Assembly: GCA_964633715.1 (NCBI GenBank)
Contig: CAZWHQ010000110.1
Coordinates: 1 to 5,305, forward strand
Length of the DNA stretch: 5,305 nt
Direction: 5' to 3'
Origin: JAUWVG01 sp964633715
Lineage (GTDB): Bacteria > Acidobacteriota > Aminicenantia > Aminicenantales > Aminicenantaceae
Position 1 is the stretch's first letter; every line of letters starts with the position of its first letter. Of the stretch, positions 1 through 5,305 are shown piece after piece. A program made the position numbers and the translations under genes. The notes under the pieces were generated by a model, which was not told where the DNA came from, did no database searches, and saw only the letters and a program-made list of their open reading frames with translations.

Positions 1-392
1 GCATCTTCGAATGACAAAATAAAATTCCCTTCTGTTTGGACAGCAGTGGGTTGAAGGATCACAAAATAGACAAGGAGGAAGAGGAAAATTATAAATGCGG
101 CAGCACTGTAAGCCCATTTTTCAAAGCCCTTAAACCTACTTTTTTGACCTTGCTGTCGCTGCTCGTTCAGGAGCTGTCTTTTTAATTTATTTGAGAACTC
201 CAAAGCGTAACCTTTCGGCATGTCCTTTTTTTCTCTCTGCTTTGCAGTCGAGCTAATCAAGACCAGGTGATTTTTATAGTCTCGGCATGAGGAACACGAA
301 GAAATGTGATTCTCTAAAATTGTTGTTTGTTTGTCCGAGAGCCTCCCATCTACAAAATCTGATATCATCTTTTTTTTATGTCTACAGCTCAT
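1..392 (-). CDS. Membrane-anchored zinc-finger anti-sigma factor (partial, C-terminus off the window)
   Basis: This is the first 130 residues of an open frame read on the minus strand from the ATG at 392-390; it continues past position 1 without a stop. The N-terminus has the zinc-binding anti-sigma pattern: C3, then FVDGRLS (13-19), then H29-x3-C33-x2-C36 (HISSCSSC). This matches the zf-HC2/ZAS fold, which clamps ECF sigma factors in the cytoplasm. A charged linker (about 51-92) is followed by one hydrophobic segment at about 94-113, a likely single membrane span, so the rest should lie outside the membrane as a sensor or partner domain. The start is supported by C3, which would be lost at the next ATG (codon 9), and by a strong ribosome binding site 6 nt upstream. 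The gene overlaps the end of the sigma gene by 11 nt, so the two are probably translationally coupled. The signal sensed cannot be told from this fragment. Confidence 0.85.
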   Translation of the reverse strand, partial: MSCRHKKKMISDFVDGRLSDKQTTILENHISSCSSCRDYKNHLVLISSTAKQREKKDMPKGYALEFSNKLKRQLLNEQRQQGQKSRFKGFEKWAYSAAAFIIFLFLLVYFVILQPTAVQTEGNFILSFED

Positions 393-984
393 GACTCTCT
401 CCTTTTATATAAGGGCCGAGTTTGGATTGAAGTATTTTTCTCGCTTTGTGAAGGCGCCAAGATATTGTGTTTTCTGAACATTTCAACACAAAAGCGGCTT
501 CCTTATGGGACATGTCTTCAAATTCCACAAGTATAAAAGCTGCCTTGTAAAGCGCGGGAAGAGAATGGATGGCCAAATCCAAATTGTCGCGGAGCTCTTC
601 TCTTAAAGAAGATTTTTCAGGATTTGATAGAATTTTCTCTGAGGATTTTTCTTTGAAGGACGCAGAAGCGACAGCTTCATATTTCCTTTTTTCGCGCTGG
701 GATTTCTTAAAAAAATTCATGGCTCGATTGACCGCTATCCGGTACAGCCACGTATAAAAACTGGAGTCCTGCTTGAATCTCTGTAAGGACTTGTAGGCCA
801 TTAAAAACGTTTCCTGCGCCAAATCGTCGGCATCAGAATGGTTCTTTGTCAATCCTATAAGCAAGTTGTAAATCCTCCCTTGATAACGGCGGGCCAATTC
901 TGTAAAGGCCTCCACGTCTCCCTGTTTGGCCGCCTGTAAAAGTTGATCCTCTGATACATCATCCATATAGCTCTTCCATTCCAT
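382..984 (-). CDS. ECF-family RNA polymerase sigma factor (RpoE/SigW-like)
   Basis: This 200-residue protein has the two-domain ECF layout. Region 2 spans about residues 24-97: it begins at AFTELARRYQGRIYN, includes the core-binding segment DADDLAQETFLMAYKSL (51-67), and ends with the promoter-melting and -10-reading segment FYTWLYRIAVNRAMNFFKK. A charged, low-conservation linker lies at about 98-130. Region 4 (about 131-187) has the helix-turn-helix MSHKEAAFVLKCSENTISWR followed by HKARKIL, which reads the -35 element. No extra C-terminal domain is present. Length is typical for the group. The start is uncertain: ATG at 984 has only a weak ribosome binding site, while the in-frame ATG at 966 (codon 7, giving 194 residues) is preceded by GGAAGAG, and both keep the full domain. 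The gene is cotranscribed with the overlapping zinc-finger anti-sigma gene, which should hold it inactive until a signal arrives. It is divergent from the purine operon; there is no evidence that it controls it. Confidence 0.93.
   Translation of the reverse strand: MEWKSYMDDVSEDQLLQAAKQGDVEAFTELARRYQGRIYNLLIGLTKNHSDADDLAQETFLMAYKSLQRFKQDSSFYTWLYRIAVNRAMNFFKKSQREKRKYEAVASASFKEKSSEKILSNPEKSSLREELRDNLDLAIHSLPALYKAAFILVEFEDMSHKEAAFVLKCSENTISWRLHKARKILQSKLGPYIKGESHEL
399..405 (-). promoter_or_regulatory. Strong ribosome binding site for the anti-sigma gene
   Basis: The minus strand reads AAAGGAG with a 6-nt spacer before the ATG at 392-390. It lies inside the last codons of the sigma gene and decides the anti-sigma start. 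It is clearly better than anything in front of the sigma gene itself, which would favour making the inhibitor at least as efficiently as the sigma factor. Confidence 0.75.
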
Positions 985-1008
985 TAGACAACCATTCTAC
1001 CAAATCCT

Positions 1009-1083
1009 TTGGGGCCTGGCTTCGAAAACATCGAAAACTTTCATGATTTTAAAGTTTTCGATGTTTTCGAAGCCAGGCCCCAA
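1009..1083. repeat. Perfect 33-bp inverted repeat with 9-nt spacer
   Basis: The left arm 1009-1041 and right arm 1051-1083 are exact reverse complements over all 33 bases; the spacer 1042-1050 is CATGATTTT. The outer third is GC-rich (TTGGGGCCTGGC) and the inner two thirds are built from repeated TCGAAAAC. It ends 24 bp before the longer sigma start and 13 bp before the purB -35 element. If transcribed it would make a very stable hairpin. No T-run follows either arm, so a classical intrinsic terminator is unlikely, and no clear target-site duplication flanks it. It may be a REP- or MITE-like mobile palindrome or a regulatory site; the sequence alone does not decide. Confidence 0.95.
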
Positions 1084-1096
1084 TTTATCTAAAAGT

Positions 1097-1126
1097 TTGA
1101 CAGAATGAGAAAGATGTTGATAGAAT
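1097..1126 (+). promoter_or_regulatory. Probable sigma-70-type promoter of the pur operon
   Basis: A perfect TTGACA -35 box (1097-1102) is followed after 18 bp by TAGAAT (1121-1126), one mismatch from TATAAT. The start of transcription would fall near 1133, leaving a leader of only about 24 nt before purB. That is too short for a purine riboswitch, so any purine control would have to act on transcription start. An inverted repeat overlaps both boxes. The call rests on motif match and position only. Confidence 0.6.
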
Positions 1127-1132
1127 TCTGTC
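1099..1132. promoter_or_regulatory. Possible operator: inverted repeat over the purB promoter
   Basis: GACAGAAT (1099-1106) and ATTCTGTC (1125-1132) are perfect 8-bp inverted copies separated by 18 bp. With one mismatch the symmetry extends outward to 1096 and 1135 (10 of 11 positions). The left half overlaps the -35 box and the right half overlaps the -10 box and the initiation region, so a bound dimer would block polymerase. It does not resemble the Bacillus PurBox or the E. coli PurR box as I know them. Chance symmetry remains possible. Confidence 0.35.
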
Positions 1133-1143
1133 TAACAATTTTC

Positions 1144-1148
1144 AAGGA
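1144..1148 (+). promoter_or_regulatory. Ribosome binding site of purB
   Basis: AAGGA lies 8 nt before the ATG at 1157 and fixes that codon as the purB start. Confidence 0.7.
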
Positions 1149-1156
1149 TAAATTCC

Positions 1157-2458
1157 ATGATTGAACGCTACACACTTCCTGAAATGGGTTCTATTTGGAC
1201 TGATCAAAACCGCTATCAAAAATGGCTGGATGTGGAGATTGCCGTCTGTGAAGCCTGGAGCCGGTTGGGAGAAATCCCTTCCACAGCTTTAAAAAGGATC
1301 AAAAACAAAGCTGGTTTTTCCGTCGAACGGATTGATGAGATCGAAAAAGTGGTCAAACACGATTTAATCGCCTTCCTCACATCAGTGGCCGAACATGTGG
1401 GCAATGACTCCAGGTTTGTCCATCTTGGACTGACATCTTATGATGTCGTCGACACAGCCTTTTCTATGCTCATAAAAGAAGGGCTTCAAAAAATCCAAAA
1501 AGATCTGCTTGTTCTCCTCAAGCTTCTTAAAAAAGAGGCCCTCCGCCACAAAAAAACAGTTATGATCGGACGAACCCACGGTGTTCATGCCGAACCCATC
1601 ACTTTTGGGGTAAAACTCCTCGTTTGGTACGAAGAGATCAAACGCCACCTCGTCCGTATCGACCGGGCTCTCGATATAATCAGCTGCGGCCGAATTTCCG
1701 GTTCTGTCGGCACATATATCCATTTGAATCCAAAGCTGGAAATTTATGCCCTTAAAAAGCTTGGACTCAAACCAGCAAAAGTTTCTACTCAGGTTCTCCA
1801 GAGGGACCGGCATGCTGAAGTTCTCTCCACGCTCGCTCTGATCTGTGCCTCTTTCGATAAATTTGCCGTAGAGATACGCCTCTTACAGAAGACCGAAACA
1901 CTGGAGATGGAGGAATCATTCACCAAGGGCCAAAAGGGATCCTCATCCATGCCGCACAAGAAAAATCCAGTCCGCTGCGAAAGGATTTCAGGAATGGCTC
2001 GACTGACCAGAGGCAACCTGCAGATCGCTCTCGAAAATATTCCCCTCTGGCATGAAAGAGACATCTCCCATTCCTCTGCTGAAAGAGTCATTTTCCCAGA
2101 TTCTTTTATCGTTACAGATTATTTGCTGTCAGAAATTACTAAAATAATCAACAGTTGGAAAGTTCATCCCGATCGGATGCGCAGCAACATCGATGTGACT
2201 CGTGGTCTTGTCTTTTCTCAACGTGTTCTCCTCGCCCTAACCAAAAAGAAACTATCCAGAGAGCAGGCCTTTGAACTCGTTCAAAGAAACAGCATGAAGG
2301 CATGGGATAATAATCTCGACTTTAAAGAGCTGTTACATAAGGATAAGGATATTACGAGAGTTCTCAAACCCAATGAGATCGAAGAATGTTTTTCACTTGA
2401 ACCCTATTTAGATAAAATTGATTATATTTTCGAGAGAGTGTTTGCCAATGAAAGTTAG
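1157..2458 (+). CDS. purB: Adenylosuccinate lyase
   Basis: This cytoplasmic enzyme of the fumarase/aspartase superfamily releases fumarate twice in purine synthesis: from SAICAR to give AICAR, and from adenylosuccinate to give AMP. The 433 residues match the usual length of the Bacillus-type enzyme (about 430). The expected catalytic and binding residues are all visible: H68 in VKHD, H89 followed by LGLTSYDVVDT, the general acid H141 in GRTHGVHAEP, and the mobile signature loop KGSSSMPHKKNP (260-271) carrying the catalytic serine and K268, followed by E275. These positions coincide with the numbering I recall for the B. subtilis enzyme. The C-terminal helical part (about 365-433) is complete. 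It starts at ATG 1157 with AAGGA 8 nt upstream and leads the operon; its end overlaps purS by 11 nt. Nothing suggests it is damaged. Confidence 0.98.
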   Translation: MIERYTLPEMGSIWTDQNRYQKWLDVEIAVCEAWSRLGEIPSTALKRIKNKAGFSVERIDEIEKVVKHDLIAFLTSVAEHVGNDSRFVHLGLTSYDVVDTAFSMLIKEGLQKIQKDLLVLLKLLKKEALRHKKTVMIGRTHGVHAEPITFGVKLLVWYEEIKRHLVRIDRALDIISCGRISGSVGTYIHLNPKLEIYALKKLGLKPAKVSTQVLQRDRHAEVLSTLALICASFDKFAVEIRLLQKTETLEMEESFTKGQKGSSSMPHKKNPVRCERISGMARLTRGNLQIALENIPLWHERDISHSSAERVIFPDSFIVTDYLLSEITKIINSWKVHPDRMRSNIDVTRGLVFSQRVLLALTKKKLSREQAFELVQRNSMKAWDNNLDFKELLHKDKDITRVLKPNEIEECFSLEPYLDKIDYIFERVFANES

Positions 2459-2690
2459 AGTGCTCGTTTCTTTTAAAGACAGTGTTTTAGACCCACAGGG
2501 ACAGACCGTCAAGAATGCGCTCCATACGCTCGGATACAAAAACATCAGCGATGTGAGACAGGGGAAGGTTTTTGAGATCGACATCACGAATATTTCCGAT
2601 ACCGACATAAAAAGTATCATCCCTGAAATATCAAACAAGGTCCTGGCCAATCCCATCATAGAAAAGTTTACCTGGGAGATTCTTGAGTAG
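2448..2690 (+). CDS. purS: FGAM synthase subunit PurS
   Basis: This 80-residue small subunit of phosphoribosylformylglycinamidine synthase bridges PurQ and PurL and helps pass ammonia from the glutaminase to the synthetase. It has the family pattern: an N-terminal strand MKVRVLVSFKD, the hallmark VLDPQGQTVKNALHTLGY (19 to about 36), then VRQGKVFEIDI and a short helix-strand end. Length is normal (about 80-85). The ATG at 2448 begins directly at this conserved N-terminus and overlaps the end of purB by 11 nt, with GAGAG (2432-2436) upstream inside purB. An in-frame TTG at 2418 would add ten residues not seen in the family and is rejected. The stop at 2688-2690 abuts the purQ start. Confidence 0.96.
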   Translation: MKVRVLVSFKDSVLDPQGQTVKNALHTLGYKNISDVRQGKVFEIDITNISDTDIKSIIPEISNKVLANPIIEKFTWEILE

Positions 2691-3380
2691 ATGAATTTTG
2701 GCGTAGTCATTTTTCCCGGGTCTAACTGTGATTACGACACTTTTAATGTGCTCCGAGACGTGTTCCAGATGGAAACCGTGTTCCTCTGGCACAAAGATCA
2801 CAATATCAAAGATGTGGACTGCATCATCCTGCCTGGTGGATTTTCTTATGGAGATTACCTCCGGTCTGGAGCGATTGCCCAGTTTTCTCCTCTGATGCAA
2901 GAAGTCAAAGAATTCGCCTTGAAGGGCGGTCTTGTCCTCGGGATTTGCAATGGATTCCAGGTCCTCCTTGAACTTGGGCTTCTTCCAGGGGCCATGCTCA
3001 GAAACAAAAACCTTAAGTTCCTCTGCCAGCACGTCCACATCCGGATCGAAGATGAGAAGACACCCTTTACGAATAAGGGAAAAAAGGGGCAGGTTCTCCG
3101 GATCCCGATCGCTCATTTTGATGGCAATTACTACGATTCTGAAGAGGGCATTGAGACGCTCATAGAGAACAACCAGATTGTCTTTCGATATGCAGAAGAA
3201 GACGGCACTATCTCAGAAGAAGGGAATGTTAACGGATCTAAAGAGAGTGTCGCAGGAATCATCAACAAAACTGGAAATGTAATGGGGATGATGCCGCATC
3301 CCGAGCGGGCCTCCGAAGCAATCCTGGGAAGCGAGGATGGGAAAATTATCTTTCAATCCATCATAAATTGGTTGGCTTGA
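2691..3380 (+). CDS. purQ: FGAM synthase glutaminase subunit PurQ
   Basis: This class I (triad) glutamine amidotransferase hydrolyses glutamine and supplies ammonia to PurL for making FGAM from FGAR. The 229 residues cover the whole domain and match the usual length. It begins with FGVVIFPGSNCDYD, continues with ILPGGFSYGDYLRSGAIA (46-63), and has the nucleophile elbow GICNGFQVLLELGLLPGA with C86. The triad is completed by H203 and E205 in MMPHPER. The HFDGNYY segment (142-148) is also typical of PurQ. The ATG directly follows the purS stop (TAGATG), so translation is probably coupled; GGGAG at 2674-2678 is rather far upstream. The purL start lies 1 nt past its stop. Confidence 0.97.
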   Translation: MNFGVVIFPGSNCDYDTFNVLRDVFQMETVFLWHKDHNIKDVDCIILPGGFSYGDYLRSGAIAQFSPLMQEVKEFALKGGLVLGICNGFQVLLELGLLPGAMLRNKNLKFLCQHVHIRIEDEKTPFTNKGKKGQVLRIPIAHFDGNYYDSEEGIETLIENNQIVFRYAEEDGTISEEGNVNGSKESVAGIINKTGNVMGMMPHPERASEAILGSEDGKIIFQSIINWLA

Positions 3381-3381
3381 T

Positions 3382-5298
3382 ATGATCGATAAAACAATCA
3401 TTGCAGAACATGGTTTGACCGAAACAGAATATGAAAAAATTGTCGAACTTATCGGCCGGGACCCAAATCTCACCGAACTCGGCATTTTTTCTCTCATGTG
3501 GTCTGAACACTGCAGCTACAAGAGTTCAAAAAACCACCTGAAAAAACTTCCGACCACCGGAATTAACGTCATCCAAGGCCCTGGAGAAAATGCAGGCATC
3601 ATGGATATTGGAGACGGGCTGGCTGTTGTTTTTAAAATAGAGTCACATAACCATCCCTCCTTCATTGAGCCTTACCAAGGCGCTGCGACTGGAGTTGGCG
3701 GGATTCTGAGAGATATTTTCACAATGGGCGCACGCCCAATCGCCGTTATGGACTCTCTTCGCTTCGGCCCTCTTTCTCAGCCTCAGAATAAATCCATAAT
3801 GGATGGCGTTATCTCCGGTATAGCCGGTTATGGCAACTCCATCGGGATTCCGACAGTCGGTGGTGAAATTTATTTCAATAACTGTTATTCACCGAATCCG
3901 CTGGTCAATGTTTTCTGCATCGGGCTCGCTCGGAAAGAGAAAATTTTTTATGCCAAAGCAGAGGGAACTGGAAATTCTGTTCTCTATGTTGGNNNNNNNN
4001 NNNNNNNNNNNNNNNNNNNNNNNNNNNNNNNNNNNNNNNNNNNNNNNNNNNNNNNNNNNNNNNNNNNNNNNNNNNNNNNNNNNNNNNNNNNNATCCACAT
4101 CGGACATGTTACAGATGGAGATAAACTCCGGGTTGAAGCAAACGGTCAGGAAGTCGTTAATATTCCCGTTGACTCTATCGTCAATCTTTGTCCGATTTAT
4201 GACCGTCCATTCGAACGGCCCGCATATCTTGACCGAGTGAATCAATTGGAACCTCTTTCTCTCCCCGCAGATCTCAACCAGATTCTCCAGGATCTTTTGA
4301 CATCCCCAACACATGCCGACAAAGAATGGGTCTTCCGCCAGTACGACCATATGGTGCAAACCAACACAGCCCTCCTCCCAGGAGGAGATGCGTCTGTGAT
4401 CCGGATTAAAGGCACAAAAAAAGCCCTTGCTACGACTCTAGATGGCAATTCTCTGTACGCCTATCTGGATCCAAGGACCGGAGGGAAAATTGCCGTTGCC
4501 GAAGCCTGCCGGAACCTCAGCTGCGTGGGCGCCCAACCACTGGGTGTCACAAACTGTTTGAATTTCGGCAATCCAGAAAAACCAGAAATCATGTGGCAGT
4601 TCAAAGAGGTCGTTGAGGGAATTTCCGAAGCCTGCTTTGCCTTTAACATCCCTGTGACAGGTGGAAATGTCAGTTTCTATAACGAAACAGACGGAAATCC
4701 CATTCATCCCACACCTGTTCTGGGCATTGTAGGGATTATCTCGGACATCGACACATCCATTGGCCCGGGATTCTCGGATGAGGGAGAGGCCATCGTTCTT
4801 CTGGGTGAAAACAAGGATGAAATTGGGGGAACGGCCTACCTGAAATCTCAATTCCAACTGGAAAAAGGGCGTCCACCTGAAATCGATTTAGAGAAGGAGA
4901 AGCACGTCCAGGAACTTTGCCTGGAGGCCATTGGAGAAGGCCTTCTCTCTTCCGCCCACGATATCTCTGAGGGAGGATTAGCGCTCTGTCTCCTTGAAAA
5001 AGCTTTTCTCAGCTCCAAAAAGATAGGCTGTGTTGTCCATCTCGATGACAACATTCGAGCAGATTCGCTTCTTTTTGGTGAGACCCAATCAAGAATCCTC
5101 GTTACAGCATCATCCCAACACCTGGCCAGGCTTTTGGCCCTGGCCAAAGACAAGGGAGTGTCCGCCAGAAAAATCGGCGCAACCGGCGGTGCAAATATAC
5201 GGATTATCCACCTAAACAATACCCTTATCGATCTCGATGTCCAATCCGCCTTCAAGGCATGGAAGAAAGCTATCCCCGAGTTATTCAAAATTCGCTAG
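3382..5298 (+). CDS. purL: FGAM synthase synthetase subunit PurL (small type; interrupted by an assembly gap)
   Basis: The ATP-dependent subunit converts FGAR to FGAM with ammonia supplied by PurQ. It is of the small, Bacillus-like type. The N-terminal half shows MWSEHCSYKSSK (39-50, active-site H43), QGPGENAG (65-72), FKIESHNHPS (84-93), EPYQGAATGVGGILRDIF and DSLRFG. The C-terminal half shows the second pseudo-symmetric repeat: KEWVFRQYDHMVQ, GKIAVAEACRNLSC, NCLNFGNPEKPE, TGGNVSFYNETDG, HPTPVLG, SAHDISEGGLAL and FGETQSR. The frame is open to a TAG at 5296. The apparent 638 residues include 34 unknown ones from a 100-N gap after GNSVLYVG (residue 204). The real sequence resumes at about IHIGHVTDGDKLRV. 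Against a family length of about 740, roughly 130-140 residues are hidden, including the segment with the SESQERM-type motif. The preserved frame across the Ns is chance or arbitrary. It starts 1 nt after purQ with no strong ribosome binding site, which suggests coupling. Confidence 0.96.
   Translation: MIDKTIIAEHGLTETEYEKIVELIGRDPNLTELGIFSLMWSEHCSYKSSKNHLKKLPTTGINVIQGPGENAGIMDIGDGLAVVFKIESHNHPSFIEPYQGAATGVGGILRDIFTMGARPIAVMDSLRFGPLSQPQNKSIMDGVISGIAGYGNSIGIPTVGGEIYFNNCYSPNPLVNVFCIGLARKEKIFYAKAEGTGNSVLYVXXXXXXXXXXXXXXXXXXXXXXXXXXXXXXXXXXIHIGHVTDGDKLRVEANGQEVVNIPVDSIVNLCPIYDRPFERPAYLDRVNQLEPLSLPADLNQILQDLLTSPTHADKEWVFRQYDHMVQTNTALLPGGDASVIRIKGTKKALATTLDGNSLYAYLDPRTGGKIAVAEACRNLSCVGAQPLGVTNCLNFGNPEKPEIMWQFKEVVEGISEACFAFNIPVTGGNVSFYNETDGNPIHPTPVLGIVGIISDIDTSIGPGFSDEGEAIVLLGENKDEIGGTAYLKSQFQLEKGRPPEIDLEKEKHVQELCLEAIGEGLLSSAHDISEGGLALCLLEKAFLSSKKIGCVVHLDDNIRADSLLFGETQSRILVTASSQHLARLLALAKDKGVSARKIGATGGANIRIIHLNNTLIDLDVQSAFKAWKKAIPELFKIR
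3993..4092. other. Assembly gap (100 Ns) inside purL
   Basis: Exactly 100 undetermined bases, the conventional placeholder for a scaffold gap of unknown size. Comparing the flanking PurL residues with the family suggests that the real missing stretch is nearer 400 bp. The gap should not be read as 34 amino acids. Confidence 0.95.
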
Positions 5299-5305
5299 TG
5301 TCTTC

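Noticed and set aside
569..757. 62-residue open frame on the plus strand
   Set aside because: It lies wholly antisense to the well-supported sigma gene, with no family signal.
1021..1071. TCGAAAAC repeats as PurR (LacI-family) operators
   Set aside because: The E. coli PurR site as I know it is a palindrome centred on CG (such as AAACGTTT). Here the units are direct repeats within each arm, and the palindrome centre is a 9-nt AT-rich spacer.
1009..1083. The palindrome as an intrinsic or bidirectional terminator
   Set aside because: It lies between two divergent gene starts where no transcript needs ending, and neither side has a T-run after the stem.
1084..1156. Purine riboswitch before purB
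   Set aside because: The predicted leader is about 24 nt, and no aptamer-like stems or conserved loops are seen.
985..1156. Autoregulated ECF promoter for the sigma gene
   Set aside because: I looked on the minus strand for a typical ECF -35 (AAC-containing) and a suitably spaced -10 and found no convincing pair.
1382..1813. 143-residue open frame on the minus strand
   Set aside because: It is antisense to the catalytic core of purB, with no recognisable domain or ribosome binding site; a shadow of the real gene.
2631..3116. 161-residue open frame on the minus strand
   Set aside because: It lies opposite purQ and the end of purS, whose active-site motifs are intact; no independent evidence.
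4848..5288. 146-residue open frame on the minus strand
   Set aside because: It is antisense to the conserved C-terminal half of purL; composition is a mirror of purL codons.
3382..5298. PurL as a truncated or degenerate enzyme
   Set aside because: The shortfall from about 740 residues is accounted for by the N gap; all visible motifs on both sides are intact.

Overview
The window is ordinary bacterial chromosome and holds two divergent operons. It comes from a draft assembly, since a run of exactly 100 Ns lies inside the last gene. Base composition is mixed, roughly mid-40s percent G+C by eye. The three-part FGAM synthase (separate purS, purQ and small purL) rules out the single large PurL of enteric gammaproteobacteria. 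It fits many other bacteria, including Firmicutes, cyanobacteria and deltaproteobacteria. The sequence does not let me name the organism.

Left part, minus strand (984 down to 1): an ECF-type sigma-70 family factor, then, overlapping it by 11 nt, a membrane-anchored zinc-finger anti-sigma factor. The anti-sigma gene has a strong ribosome binding site inside the end of the sigma gene and runs off the left edge of the window. This is the usual stress-sensing pair, in which the cytoplasmic zinc domain of the anti-sigma holds the sigma and a signal across the membrane releases it.

Middle (985-1156): a 172-bp divergent intergenic region. It contains a perfect 33-bp inverted repeat with a 9-nt spacer (1009-1083). 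It also contains a good sigma-70-like promoter for the purine operon (TTGACA, 18 bp, TAGAAT), with an 8-bp inverted repeat laid over its -35 and -10 elements. A purB ribosome binding site follows.

Right part, plus strand (1157-5298): purB, purS, purQ and purL are packed with an 11-nt overlap, a 0-nt junction and a 1-nt gap, so they are almost certainly one transcript with coupled translation. PurS, PurQ and PurL together form FGAM synthase (step 4 of de novo purine synthesis). PurB performs the two fumarate-releasing steps (SAICAR to AICAR, and adenylosuccinate to AMP). purL looks short only because the assembly gap hides roughly 130-140 residues.

I found no convincing new biological system. 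The most notable non-coding structure is the long perfect palindrome between the two operons.
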